Below are positions 1 to 10,795 of a stretch of 64,000 nucleotides of DNA, in pieces (within the stretch, counting starts at the first letter, position 1; each line of letters begins with the position of its first letter). The notes beneath the pieces are model-generated. The model was not told where the DNA came from. It did not search any database and saw only the letters and a list, made by a program, of their open reading frames with translations. The stretch is taken from the NCBI GenBank assembly GCA_026260175.1, contig JAKCWW010000061.1, forward strand, positions 54,182 to 118,181, in the 5' to 3' direction. Both the position numbers and the translations under genes were made by a program. This stretch comes from Reticulitermes lucifugus. Lineage: Eukaryota > Arthropoda > Insecta > Blattodea > Rhinotermitidae.

Positions 1-109
1 CATTGATATATTTTTTACACTTGCCCGTAGAATTAAATTAGTGTAAAGACTGAGATCTCAACGTAGCAAAATTGCAGCTGTAAATTTTACTTGTTATCTT
101 CTTGTATAT

Positions 110-153
110 ACAGTCCGAAGATGGCTGTCTGATTAGCCGAAACATGTAGCTGT
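110..153 (+). ncRNA. Hammerhead-ribozyme-like relic
   Basis: The order is CCGAAGA (115-121), a T, GGCT, a loop, AGCC, then GAAACATGTA and GCTGT. Stem II would be GGCT/AGCC. Stem I would be ACAGT (110-114) with GCTGT (149-153), five pairs including one wobble. The core has C where hammerheads need U4, so it is probably inactive. The same layout recurs at 15105, 15345, 29724, 30155, 35852 and 27093, which is why I list this one. No inverted partner is visible inside the window. It is more likely a transposable-element relic than a host RNA. Confidence 0.3.
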
Positions 154-159
154 TTTTAC

Positions 160-1221
160 GTATAAATAACATATGTTGTGTTTGACGGAGTGACACAGCT
201 TCTCAAGTGCCCCAGTTTGTAGGTGTAGTTGTTTTCGACGACAAACTGCCGAGAACGTCGGTAAATAAGCCATAAGTAAAATGGTTGGCTTAAGTCAAAC
301 TTGCGACCGATGGCATTAATAATTAACACGGTTTATATACTTCACGCTTTGCTTATAATTTCTTGTTTACACAGCAGTAAAATTATAAACCACATATTGG
401 CCCTTGAGGTGATTTATGTACTATTCTGTACCTGTAATATACCGTTGTAGTGGAGTGTAGGTTTGCTGTAAACCAGAAAATTAACACTGCTTGTATATGA
501 ATGCAATCATTGATGGATTAAATGCTTTTGAAAACGTTAATACTCTTCAGTCATGCTTGTTGAACACACTTCATGTAACTACACGAGTGCGTGATATGAG
601 CGGCATACGTAGTGAGAATGGGATGAATGATAACTGTGTGCAGAATTGCAATGGGAAAGCCTGAAGTAAAGAGTCCACTTCGGAGGCATAGGTGCAGATG
701 AAAGTATGATATTAAAATACATCTTCAAGCAGTGGATTGTAATTGTGTCGAATGAATTGATCTGGCTTATCGTAGGATTAAACGACGGTCTGTTGTGAGT
801 CTGAGAAGTAATTAATTTGCAGTGAGCGACTGTCAGTTTCTAACGAAGCATTTTGCCGTAAGGAGCCAGTTACTTACTCGTATAAAATCACATTTTTTGA
901 ATGACCTATTTGGTTACGATTGGGAGATGATTTACATCTGGTTTAGGTTGTCTCGTACTAAAATTTTTTTTCAAAATAGAATAGTGGTACAAAACAGAAA
1001 ATACTGTAATTCGTTTTATGATTATTAAATAAAACACCTTGAAACGAGGATAGTTAAACTGACATAAATTTAGTGGGGAATATCATCAAGACGTTTCAAT
1101 AAAATCGGTTTCTTAGTATAAACTCATTTAGACCTTTCACGCCCTGTGCATGTGCATAAACTTGCTTCCTCACAGCTACATGTTTCGACGTATTTAATTT
1201 CTTTGATGGCAGTATTACAAT
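160..1221. other. No gene seen
   Basis: AT-rich unique-looking sequence. The only frame of note is short (822-1028, plus), of low complexity and without a recognisable motif. Near 1170-1190 is a short stretch resembling the GAAACATGTAG end of the hammerhead-like modules (minus strand), without the rest of the core. Confidence 0.5.
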
Positions 1222-1233
1222 TGCACAAGTTGT

Positions 1234-1527
1234 GTAAAGTTGTTTCTGCTCACTCAATGAAGGCATATGGGGGATTGGAGTTATATATCCACTCATTCTT
1301 AACCTCGTCACTAGATAGAGATGCGTGGTCAGCTTCACGCCCCGGCCGCTTTAATCCCGAGGAAAGAGCACCTTGTACTAATTTAACAGGAAGCTGAGTT
1401 GCCCTGAGAACCGGTATAGACCTTCCGGAGAAGAGAGAAAAATCTCTCGTTCCTGCCTGGAATCGAACCACAGTTTTTCGTAATCCAGCCAGTAGCGAGT
1501 CACTATACCGAATACAATATGCCACAC
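1234..1527 (-). repeat. SINE-B copy 1 (tRNA-derived)
   Basis: Minus-strand SINE. The tRNA-like head lies at the right end, where a reverse-complement B box (GGAATCGAACC) sits near 1460 and the A-box region near 1500. The 3' tail at the left carries the family hallmarks 'cattcttaacctc' and 'ccccggccgcttta'. It is flanked by an exact 12-bp target-site duplication, TGCACAAGTTGT, at 1222-1233 and 1528-1539, which fixes both ends. This is seen directly. Mobilisation by LINE machinery is known for tRNA-SINEs in general. Confidence 0.85.
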
Positions 1528-1667
1528 TGCACAAGTTGTATAATGCCGAATGAAATGGGAAGGTGATTATGAAATTGGAGTACGAGTATATGCAGTTGCG
1601 GAATGAGGCGGCAATAGTGTGTCGCAAGTTGTGGGCATGCGCAAGAGGAGACTGAGAAAAGCCGGTA

Positions 1668-1714
1668 ATCCAGCCTGTATTCAAACCAGATACCATCAGA
1701 ATACAGGTCTGGAT
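1668..1714. repeat. Short inverted repeat
   Basis: ATCCAGCCTGTATTC at 1668-1682 is nearly complementary to GAATACAGGTCTGGAT at 1699-1714, with one extra base and a 16-base loop. The arms resemble the head of SINE-B ('aatccagcctgta'), so this may be two inverted SINE fragments. Confidence 0.45.
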
Positions 1715-3166
1715 CGCCACCGCTATACTCATTTGCCGGATCTTATGATCGATGTGATGTACGCCTACATATTAATTTATGTTCTATGTTATTATTTTTA
1801 TTTTAATTCAGCGCAAGTTACATGTATGTCTAGAAGGGTGACTTGTTAAAATTAGTTAAAATTAATTAGCAGGAGGTAAAATTGGATACATTTGAGCTTT
1901 TAACGGTGAAACCTGTCGCGTGTTACCGGTATAGAATACTTCGCTCCAAAGTATAGAACGCAATAGGGTTTATGAATAGACGCATTCAGCGTAACCGGAG
2001 CTGACGAAAGGAAGTACTGAACCTATGAGGTATTCTGCCTGGCTGTTGACTGCTCTGAGCAGTTAAACAGTTACCTTCAATGCTAAAGAAAGCAAATCTT
2101 TGATACCTGTTTTCTGTAGACATGTTTCTTTTTAAACGAAGAAAGAAGTTGGCAGAAGTGTCGCATGTCTGTATCGTATAAACATGGTCGAAGGATTATT
2201 TCTGTATAGCATTGATAAGCAAAGGTAATGAATCTCTTTTCGACGTATATAACTTTAGACAGTTTTATGACTTTGTGTTTTGATATTTGATTTAAAAGCG
2301 TGGAACCTGTTTCAAAAAATGAAAGTTTTAATTTATGGCTCGGTTCCCCCACACAAGATTTTCCCTTTGAGCCAACACACTGACTGGCAAGCCTATTCCC
2401 CAACACCGGACAAATTATTCACATAATATTCATTAGGAATTGTTGGGCAGCTGTACGACGCATGCCTCTGCATTATTCTTCAGTACGCTTTAACTAAGAT
2501 CAGTTTGCTGCAAATCTGCATGGGGAAGATCCCGTACGATGGAACTGGATTAGGTCTGCTTTTGTTCCTGATCCTCGTGGGCTGTGTTGCGCTCACAATG
2601 TACATCAGTTAGATTTACTGATTTGTCTCTCGAACTCGTGGTTCAGTAACGACCATCTCGGTTTGCGACTAAGACTATATACTGTCGGCACTGTGTGATA
2701 TGGCAGGCAATAACGCTGAGGATTTGTATGGATATGGTTCCTAAAATGGTTTTAAGACGAATATGTGCTTAGATAAGGTCTCAGCTTCCAACCGCAAGAG
2801 ACATGCACTGTTTATTAATGGAGAGAGCTGTGTAATGAAGGAGTTTCGAGAAGAACTGAAGGCCTATTTTCCTATTTCTTAAAGTTCTAGACCAGCATGT
2901 GTTAATATTATGAATGCTGGTTTATTTTATTTTTCTGAACGTATTACTGAAGTACACATTTCTTGAATACAACCTACAAGCTTCGCATCGTCGTCGTGAC
3001 CGTAATTATTGGACTAGTAACTTCATTTTATATAAAGTATATAGGCAAGTTTATGATCTTTCTTTGTACCAAATTTAACGCATCGAGCTCAAATACTTCA
3101 TTAGTAATGCTGCCAAAAGAAAAACTTGGCATTTTACAAACGGTTTACAAACAAGGTTACATATAT
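1715..3166. other. No gene seen
   Basis: No supported gene or repeat recognised. The minus frame at 2083-2406 has no domain and ordinary AT-rich composition. Confidence 0.5.
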
Positions 3167-3180
3167 TTCCAAGATATCCT

Positions 3181-3431
3181 TTTTTATCTCATGGCTCGAC
3201 AGCCCTAGTGGGCTTAGGCCTCTAGGAGGTTCCTCAATCACACTTAGACACACCACAGTCGGTGGGACTCCTCCGGACGAGGGATCGGCCCGTCGCAGAT
3301 ACCTCTACCTGACAACAAACGACGATGACAAGAGACAGATATCCATGCCCCCGGCGGGATTCGAACCCGCAATCCAAACAAGTGAGAGACAGCAGACCCA
3401 CGCCTTAGACCGCGCGGCCACTGGGATCGGC
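3181..3431 (-). repeat. SINE-A copy 1 (tRNA-Ser/Leu-like)
   Basis: Minus-strand SINE. Read in its own direction it begins GCCGATCCCAGTGGCC and has a tRNA-like head with A-box region GTGGCCGCGCGG and B box GGTTCGAATCC. The pattern GTGGCC..G.GGT..AAGGCG is that of class II tRNAs (Ser/Leu). The body holds 'tctgtctcttgt' and 'caggtagaggtatctgcg', and ends near 'gggctgtcgagccatgag'. A 14-bp target duplication with two mismatches flanks it (TTCCAAGATATCCT at 3167-3180; TTCCAAGCTATCTT at 3432-3445). The peptide that reads across it is a by-product, not a gene. Confidence 0.9.
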
Positions 3432-3445
3432 TTCCAAGCTATCTT

Positions 3446-4137
3446 ATCGTAAATAATTTCAGTACCGTTAAGAGTAATTGGCGTCAGTGTTGGTCCCGCT
3501 CCACAGTTTCACTCATCCGGCATGTTGGTACTACTGATTGTAGGAAATTAGAAAGTACGGCTTGGGATGTCTGCCAGTTGCATAAAGTTCATACGAGTAT
3601 ACAGTTTCGTGAAAATCGTTCAGCGGCTTCAGAAATTGACATAAGAACACACACACGCCTACTTCTTTCCTTTTTCGGAAGGACAGTAAGCTAAAAATGT
3701 CCAACATGCTTGCGTTGTGAGAAGATAAAATAACTTCAGGAAGAAAAGTTCTCCTTAATAATCTTGTAGGCGCTCAACTGTTCAATAAACACCCGCCTTA
3801 TGTGGACCGTGTTCAAAACAAACTCCACCGAACGCCATCCAGACATTTAAGTTTCCGTTTCCTAAGTGGTCAGTTTCAAATTTTCTGAATGCCATTTTGT
3901 GTGCATTTTTCATCTTCCATGTTTACGCTACATGCACTGCTTAGCCACTGTAAGTGTACCGGCGCCAGTACTGTCAGAGTACCACGTCTGTCACTTGACA
4001 CATTATCATCCACATGTGTTCATTTCGGACAGACACACTACTTGGTCTTACATCAAAATATAGAAGCTTAGGTGGCCTTTATTCTTGAAATGATGTTATG
4101 ATGACAGTGATAATGATGATAGTAATGCGATGATAAT
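3446..4137. other. No gene seen
   Basis: No gene or recognised repeat. Short frames at 3866-4071 lack any motif. Confidence 0.5.
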
Positions 4138-4280
4138 ACAAACACACATGCGCGCACACACACACACACACACATGCACACACATAGGCCTTTAAACACA
4201 CACATATATATATGTATATATGTGTGTGTGTGTGTGTTGTGTATGTGTGTCTGCCTCTGTTTGTGCCTGTGTGTGTGTAT
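4138..4280. repeat. (CA)n/(TG)n microsatellite
   Basis: Alternating CA tracts (4138-4205), a short TA tract, then TG tracts to about 4280. The CA and TG halves are complementary and could fold into an imperfect hairpin. The Cys/Val and Thr/His-rich frames here are microsatellite translations. Confidence 0.9.
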
Positions 4281-4334
4281 TTGTAACGGACCACAATTCA
4301 TGATTCACGGGATTTCGTTGTTGAGGAAACAGGC

Positions 4335-4415
4335 AATAATAATAATAATTCAATTCAATTCAATTCAATTCAATTCTGGTTTATTATTAATAATAATAAT
4401 AATAATAATAATAAT
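4335..4415. repeat. (AAT)n, (CAATT)5 and (TAA)n tracts
   Basis: An AAT tract runs directly into five exact CAATT units (4351-4375) and, after a short spacer, a TAA tract. This is a compound microsatellite. Confidence 0.9.
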
Positions 4416-5934
4416 CTTATTCCTGTGCAGGTACAAGACTGTTCATCGAATTTTTTGCTTTGTCTTTTTTTCATTTATACAGAAAGCCAAGGAGGTCAGA
4501 CAGTCTATTGAATATTGCGATTATTGTAAGTTGACTGATTTTGCCTCCATCTCTTCACACCATAGTCATTAAAAACAAGTAACTTCTCTCTTCTCCATTT
4601 ATATTCTGTACGTCATCAGGGCGTACTGGATATCAACCTTTGCTTATTATAATGACAGGAGGCTGAGTGAAGCAGTAACAGTAACCTGCAATTACCGATT
4701 TCCTACCTGTGATTCAATAATTACTAATATTAATAACCAGCGTAGGAAATAACAGCTTGTTGTGCTTGTCTAAGGCCACGCGCGGTTTATTTAGAGCCGC
4801 AGTTCATGGCGGTGTCCTTATCATGAAGAACTCAAGCTTCAAACTAATTTCAATAATTCCTTTTTATTACGCTCGAACAGAAGGTGTTTGTGTTTTGTTG
4901 TTCTGTTCCAGCTTCACGTACTTCCCGTTCACAGCATACAGCATCGTGAAGATTGTCGACGGTGTTAAAGAAGTGTAAGGTCGGGTCCTGCTCGGACACA
5001 AGGATTCCTTGTGTCAGACATGAATGGGATGGGACCATGCAGTAGAAAGTTTGGTAATAAATTAACCTAAGACCATTATGTTTTCGTTACAGACCTAACT
5101 TTTTGGCATTAGAACGTGTAGAGTCAACAACGCTGAAAGGTAAGTCTTGCTTCAGGATCATCACTTAATTTAATTCGTGAATATTCATGTCAGCGGTACC
5201 GAACCTTCTCCATCATGGTTTTACGTCTTTCCATTTTCCATGAAATTTCTTACAAAAACTATTTGTTTCCTGTTTACAGTAGAGCTCACTGCTGTGTCGT
5301 TTAATTCCCTAAACTGTTTAAAGTACAGCGCCGTGCAGTTCTGTGCACCGCTCGAAAGCCTGAGCAAGCTGTGTGGCCTAGAGTCTTGGTATCTACAAGG
5401 AGAAACTTACTCGATACTTATGTGAGATTTAGTGTTATAGTGGCATAGACTATGTAGATTGGTGTTTCTGGAGTGTGACCTCATGTAATTTGGCAGATAA
5501 GAACAAGTGTTCTGGAGAAACGTATTGCCACTATATTCAGGATATCCTGTAATATTCTGAAGATTCTATGCGGGGTTGGTCAGAAAATAGTTTTACATTT
5601 TTACCTCATGTATTTCGTTTCTCTATTTTCAACTTGCACTTCAGATCTAATTGTACTGCTATCCCCGACTTTTTCACGAAATCCTTGCCACAATCCACGT
5701 ACCTCTCGTGCCATGGAATGAGCTTTTGTCTTCCCTATTGATAGAAGTCCGTGTCCTGTGTTATCTGCCATCTTGTCACAACTGTTTCCACGTCGGGATT
5801 ATCTTTAACTTTGTGACCGCCAAGTGTTTGCCCCAGCGCTGGAAAAAATGTGCTTCATTTGGTTACGACATTATACGTCATATAAACTTATTTTATGATC
5901 GACCGTCATATTTTTGTATTATTTACTGGAAAAA
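4416..5934. other. No gene seen
   Basis: No supported feature. Frames at 4757-4978, 5177-5425 and 5651-5953 have no domain. Confidence 0.5.
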
Positions 5935-6175
5935 TTTTGTGTTTCTGCTTTGAAAACGCTGAAAATCGGGATGCGCGAAAGTTAAGATTTGGTGTGTTTT
6001 GTGTGGCTGTAAAAGTGTTCTCTTACTTGAAAGTTTATATATTACAAGTGTTTGAAAGTGCTCAGTAAAGTCGTGAAACCTTAAAAGGGTAAAGTGAGCG
6101 GTTCAGAATGTTACAAAAAGAGGCACATACTTCGTGACTTACACAGGTCTCCTAATCTCTTACTAATTTTGTGAA
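5935..6175 (+). pseudogene. Degraded LINE fragment (RT C-terminal region)
   Basis: This stretch aligns by eye with the better-kept relic at 10310-10560: the order 'aaaacgctgaaa', 'gtgtttgaaa..aa.gtgctcag' and 'ttacaaaaagaggcac' is shared. Frames are interrupted by many stops. It belongs to the LINE whose tails occur repeatedly here, and is older and more decayed than the 10.4-kb copy. Confidence 0.5.
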
Positions 6176-6190
6176 ATCTGGGAGGCTATT

Positions 6191-7359
6191 ATGTTTGACT
6201 GGATTGGGGGAAACACAGCATGCGTGTGTGATGTTTGGGGACAATTCAGGAAAGCGTCCACTTGTGTAAGAAGTAGATGGGAGGGTCCTTGGGAGACTGG
6301 CTGTAGAATATGAGGTGGGTGGAAATGTTGTGTGGGTATATGCAGATGTCGAAATTAGTGCTAGCGTTACTGGCAGTCCCAGATTTGCCACCACAGTGTA
6401 GTTACCAAGATGAAACTTGTAGATCCCGTTTTCTTCGTATGCAAAAAAAAAAATGTTAGTCAGGCCTTTATACACAGCGATGTGAAAACACAAAGAACAC
6501 TTACGAAAGAAAGTTTTATGTACCTCAAACACTAACACGCATCCCTCTTTTTGACGTTTGGCATCCCGCTGTGTCATCTGTACTAAAAAGAGCACTTGCA
6601 CACTGTCGAACGCAGCCTTTGTTAGTAAGCAAATCTTGTTCACATTAACTCTAGCGACATATGTTTCGACGTACTCAGTCGTCGTGAGGGTGTCTATTGA
6701 AGTGCAAAATATGAAGTTGTATAAATACAAAATATAATGTGTCAATTTAAAAATGGATACATGATTGGTTATTAATAAAGCTTGTGTTCGACAGTGTAAA
6801 ATTAGCTTAATATTTTTAATACTTCATCTCTCTTGTGAAATAAGACACATTTGAAGTAATTTACTGGTGTGAGTTTATGTAGCTCCTGAGAATTTAAAAG
6901 ATTTTTTAAAGCCAGGAGGAACATTTGGGAACGGTACTGTTGACGATCATATTTTGACATATCGGTTCAGTAGAAAAGTAATAACAATTTAAGATTAATT
7001 AAAATCTGCTAATAACTAGGGGGAGACGTTGCTGTAACTTCAAGAGAGAGCTCAAGTGGAACTAGTCACAATTCGTGCTGGAGGCAGCCCATAATGTTCA
7101 CAAATACTCCGTCCTGTTTGTGTTGTTATTTCACACGTGGTGCACAGACAAGACACGGCTGACCGATTTTGCATAACTGTAGGTTCATTAATACACTCTT
7201 CAGACAAGTCTTTGGAAATCATAAGGAGACGTCAAAATATCTGAAAATCGTATGGCAACTTTATGTCAGTTTTTAAATATGCCTTTGCAGTTTCAGTGTT
7301 TATGCATTCTGAATATTAACAGTAATTAACCAACTACAAGGAGAAGAGTCTTCCTTGAG
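6191..7359. other. No gene seen
   Basis: The longest frame (6152-6745, minus, 197 codons) has no recognisable domain and I do not support it as a gene. Around 6655-6690 the minus strand carries a GAAACATATGTC segment like the 3' half of the hammerhead-like modules, with a mutated first half. Confidence 0.5.
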
Positions 7360-7640
7360 AACTTAGTAGTTGCTTAGCTGGTCAAAAAATTCCCCGCCTT
7401 TTGATGAAGACAAAGGTTCATTACCGTTTTAGTAATATCTTGGCACTGGTTCCTACTTGATGCAGATTAATCCAGGCCACACTCTTATGCCCCATGTATT
7501 TAACATCCATTTTAATATTATCGTGCATCAACAAGGTTTTAAAGTGGCAATTCCCCTCATTTTCCAACAAAGTTAGTAGGACTGTGTATTTCCAATATCT
7601 GTCGTGTGTGTTACACGCCCCGTCCATCTCTACCTCCTTA
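7360..7640 (-). pseudogene. LINE 3' end relic
   Basis: Minus-strand reading near 7525 gives DNIKMDV followed by GHKSVAWINLHQ. This matches the recurrent C-terminus seen here: W-E-D-N-I-K-M-D, a gap, D-W-I-x-L-A-Q. The 3' tail at the left, near 7370-7400, has the family phrase 'agctggtcaaaaaattcc', shared with tails at 15.7, 44.8 and 46.4 kb. The frame around it is open for 91 codons but upstream reverse-transcriptase sequence is missing. It is a 5'-truncated, decayed copy with no sign of activity. Confidence 0.6.
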
Positions 7641-9120
7641 ACTTGTAGTGTAATAATGTTAGGCATATAGTACGTACAAATTATGAAGCTCCCCATTATG
7701 GGTGTACCTTCAGCGTCCAGTCACATTCTGTCTCAGTGGCTCAAATTTTCTCTTCAACATACTGTTCTCGAACACACAAAATCTCAGTGTTTACTATGAA
7801 TACGGACGCGGATTTACCCCCGGTTTACCTAAAAATAAAATTTAGTGAAATAACATTTATTTTTATAATTATTTATTCCCTTTGATCAAGAAAGGACAGT
7901 AAGTTCGTCAGGGCGTGAAACAACACAAGTTTTATGTTACTTATTGGCTTGGTGGCCTCAGGTAGCGATCGCTTTGTGCATTGAACGATTTCCTGGCAAA
8001 TAATTTTGGGGGGGGGGCAGAGAAGGGAGCTTATATCTCTTTATATATGCGTACTATAAAACGCCAGTTAAGGTCGCCTCACAGTCAAACTAGAGACGAA
8101 TAAACTGAGGAAACAGAGGATACAGAATTATTTTATCTGCATGATATTCGTAGTTTTGCTTTCATGAATTAGGTCGCGGGCCATGTAGGGAACTCTGGCG
8201 GCCCGCTGGTTGCCAGACACTGGGTCTGACCTGCTTGAATTGAAGAAATCTCGAATTAACATCACACGAGATGGTGAAACATCTCAACAACTTTGTTATA
8301 TTACGAATCAGACGACGGCCATCTCGTAGGATGCTATTCCTTATGTCCCTCCCTCTGCCACTCCCACGTAGGAGCATTAGAAACACCGAATGTCATCACG
8401 CTGTGACCCTTTAATGTTTCGGTGCCTCTAATTATGGCACTCATGGGGCTCCGCCACATTGGTCACTGAGGAGCAACAGGCGTCGAGGTTGTGGTTCTCA
8501 TGGTCATACACGAGGAGGGTGTGTCGTGATTAATGAGCTGGCACTTAACCCTTTAAGGCCTAGTGGTTGGTATATGTACTGCCAGGATTAACAGTAAGAA
8601 CTTTGCATTTTGTCTTCACATTGTGTTCATGTGTCCAGTTTGATTTGTAAAATAGACGATTGTGTCCCTCTGCCGCATTCACCGATTGGTCTTTCTAATG
8701 GAAGCACCCTGTGTTATCTGTGTGTTACGAACTGAATCATTATGAATAATGTGGAATTACAGAGAACTTAGCTACATACTTTCGGTAATGCGCATCTTCG
8801 TGAATAGGCCTAATTTATACGATCATTTTGTATATTTTGTGGGCCCGTAAATCCTGTGCGGATTATTTTAAAACCGATGATACAACAAGTTGAAATGCTG
8901 TTTAAGATTTATTTTGCTCTTCTGTATTTGTTTTGGTATCCTATCTCTTTAGTGAAATAAAAGTGTTTTTATTATTTAACGCCATGGCTACTGCCAGATA
9001 ATGTTTCCATTGCAGAATAAGCGGAAAATAATTAGCAAATGCCAAACGTCGCATATTGACTTTGTAGTTTATAACTGAACTGTCTATTCCAGTCTCAGAG
9101 AGCAATTATATTTATATATG
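7641..9120. other. No gene seen
   Basis: Unique-looking AT-rich DNA with a nine-G run near 8008-8017. No frame with a domain. Confidence 0.5.
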
Positions 9121-9221
9121 TACGTGTGTGTGTGTGTGTGGGTGTATGTATGCATGCATGCGTACATACATACATACGCATACGTACACACATAAACAAT
9201 AACACACACGCACACACACAA
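9121..9221. repeat. Compound TG / CATA / CA microsatellite
   Basis: A TG tract, then TGCA and TACA units, then CA tracts. It lies immediately next to the tail of SINE-B copy 2. Confidence 0.85.
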
Positions 9222-9228
9222 ACCCTGT

Positions 9229-9455
9229 TAGGTAAAGTTATCCGTGTGCACGCCATAAAGGCACTACATGGAGATGACTGATAGCTTCACGCCTGAGCCG
9301 CTTCACACCCTCAGAAAAGACTATGGTACCCACCAAATAGGAGGGTGGGTGGTCCCAGAGATGGTCTGGCCAATTTGGGCGAACATAAAAGTCTCTTGTT
9401 GCTGCTTGGTGTCGATCACGATTCCTCGATTTTCCGGCATGTAGCGTAATAACTA
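9229..9455 (-). repeat. SINE-B copy 2, 3' portion, interrupted
   Basis: The tail starts 'ggtaaagttatccgtgtgcacgcc', and the body and B box ('gtgtcgatcacg') follow to 9455, where the SINE stops abruptly inside its tRNA head at a TA dinucleotide. The missing head continues at 10132 after the Tigger element. Family comparison shows the expected order '..taactataccga..', restored exactly if 9456-10131 and one TA are removed. Confidence 0.8.
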
Positions 9456-10131
9456 CAGGTAGCCCTCGATTTACGCCGGGGATGCGTTCCTGGACGAACC
9501 GGCGTAATCGGAATTGCTTAAATTGAAACGATTTTATAATGTAAATCAGTGGGAAGTAAATGACATGCGTTCCCGGCACCCAAATATTGACGAGTAATAT
9601 AATGGCATTGCATTTAAAGCTCTGAAGTAACGTAAATATAGTAAAGGGAATTTACAAAATATATTTTGTACACTTACAACCGGCAATGGCGTAATGAAGC
9701 AGCGTTAGTTCTCTGACGAAGTTCCTGGTTGAGGATCGTCACGTTTTTTGAAGAAAGCATGCAGTGTGGACTGTCGTGATTTCTTCTTTCTTTCTATCAA
9801 AATTTCATAAGGCCTCATGGATGCCATAACTCTCCTCTTCGCTGTAGCACTCCGCTCCCAGTCGTGGTCAATCTCACAGAGCTCATCAGTGAGTTTATGT
9901 ATGTCTGAGAGGATGCGCTGGAGATCGCTTGTCTTCATTTCACGTACAGGAAGTTCTTCTTCCTCTTACTCTTACATCAGCGATGTAAGAATTACGATTT
10001 AATATAAGGAGCAGTACCAGAAGAATTGTAAAACGTTATAAATAATAGTAAAATATATTTTTTTTTCACTTTTTGACCTCCTGGTTTCAAAATCGACGCA
10101 AATTGGACCGACGCAATTCGATGGCTACATG
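9456..10131 (-). mobile_element. Tigger/pogo-type DNA transposon relic
   Basis: The left end is CAGGTAGCCCTCGATTTACG (from 9456). The right end on the minus strand is CATGTAGCCATCGAATTGCG (from 10131). The two termini match at most of the first 20 or so positions, giving terminal inverted repeats. TA flanks both sides (9454-9455 and 10132-10133), the target duplication of the Tc1/mariner-pogo superfamily. At 676 bp it is far shorter than an autonomous element, and only the C-terminal end of a transposase remains (9705-9938). It is inserted in a SINE-B, so it is younger than that SINE. Confidence 0.8.
9705..9938 (-). pseudogene. C-terminal remnant of pogo/Tigger transposase
   Basis: This 77-codon minus frame lies inside inverted repeats with TA flanks. 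It has no DNA-binding or DDE catalytic domain. The first 50 residues look helical and acidic-then-basic, as in the tail of Tigger (TIGD-like) transposases. A basic KKK stretch leads into QSTLHAFF (residues 56-63, at 9750-9773), which fits the PCNA-interacting PIP box QxxhxxFF. A C-terminal PCNA-binding motif is known for the Drosophila pogo transposase. The end, PQPGTSSEN, is a low-complexity tail of a type common in these proteins. Upstream minus-strand sequence is open for a few more acidic residues (EEEELPVRE) before a stop, so the start Met is internal to the ancestral protein. The N-terminal loss looks like internal deletion. No function is expected. Confidence 0.7.
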
Positions 10132-10158
10132 TATACCGAATAATCTGTCCCGGTTTCG
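10132..10158 (-). repeat. SINE-B copy 2, 5' head remnant
   Basis: 'tataccgaataatctgtcccgg' continues the tRNA-like head of the SINE that breaks off at 9455. The intact copy at 24242-24482 shows the same order ('gtacggactgagctatcccga'). Confidence 0.75.
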
Positions 10159-10309
10159 CGTCCTATTTGGAAAGTTTCAGAGTTGTCTTGAAATAACTCT
10201 ATAAAAGAACTGAGGTTCGTGATGCAATTAGAGGAATAAAGTTTGGCAAAGCTTGTACCATCATTTGGAGAGCCATCTATTTTACAAAACGCTGAAAGCC
10301 AGGGTGTAC

Positions 10310-10560
10310 GGTATTAGTTCATATTTCTGTCGCTTTTTGTGTGTGGTTGTGAATTGTGGTCTCATACGTTGAAGGGCAAACACTGATTACGTGTAAAGGT
10401 GTTTGAAAACAAAGTGCTCAGGAAAATGCATGGAGCTGAAAAGGACGAAGTAATTTAGAATTAACGTAACGAGGAACTTTGTTATTTGTACAGGCTGAAT
10501 AATATTACTAGGTTCGTGAAATGAAGGAAGTCATGATATGTTGGACACGTAATGCGAGTT
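10310..10560 (+). pseudogene. LINE RT C-terminal region relic
   Basis: The plus frame from about 10335 gives GCELWSHTLKGKH, a stop, then VFENKVLRKMHGAEKDEVI (10399-10455), a stop, and NEELCYLYRLNNITR and GHVMR after frameshifts. This is the region between the reverse-transcriptase thumb and the C-terminus of an insect non-LTR element; the order YGCETW - VFENxVLR - RDEV - GHV is familiar from such proteins (recognised from memory, not searched). It ends near 10560 where a different repeat begins. Stops and shifts make it a pseudogene. Confidence 0.65.
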
Positions 10561-10795
10561 TTCCATTATTAAGTTATTACTCGTATGTCCGTACTTTGTT
10601 TTCCGAAGGGACAGGCAGCTTAGATATATTCGAGATTTAAATTTCTCACAAGGTGTTCCTGAGGACTTGAGCCCTCTTGGCTGTTTCGCCATGTCGACTG
10701 GTAAATACTTACCGACGTTTCGAAGGAGCGTAGTTCCTTCCATCATATTTAGGGTCACATTTTGGCAAGTCGACAAGTTGTAATATCCCAAAATA
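10561..10795 (-). repeat. Solo interspersed repeat with GAAACGTCGG core
   Basis: On the minus strand, CTCCTTCGAAACGTCGGTAA (near 10712-10731) is preceded by GATGGAAGGA. This matches the arrangement in the palindrome at 18669-18858 and the solo copies near 17600 and 60100. Stem AAGGA/TCCTT precedes GAAACGTC. The CTGANGA box is damaged. Confidence 0.5.

Noticed and set aside
4068-4572. Frames rich in Cys/Val, Thr/His and poly-Ile
   Set aside because: Translations of CA/TG, CAATT and TAA microsatellites.
6152-6745. 197-codon minus frame
   Set aside because: No domain, no repeat-family match, AT-rich composition, and a single open frame of this size is not surprising in 64 kb.
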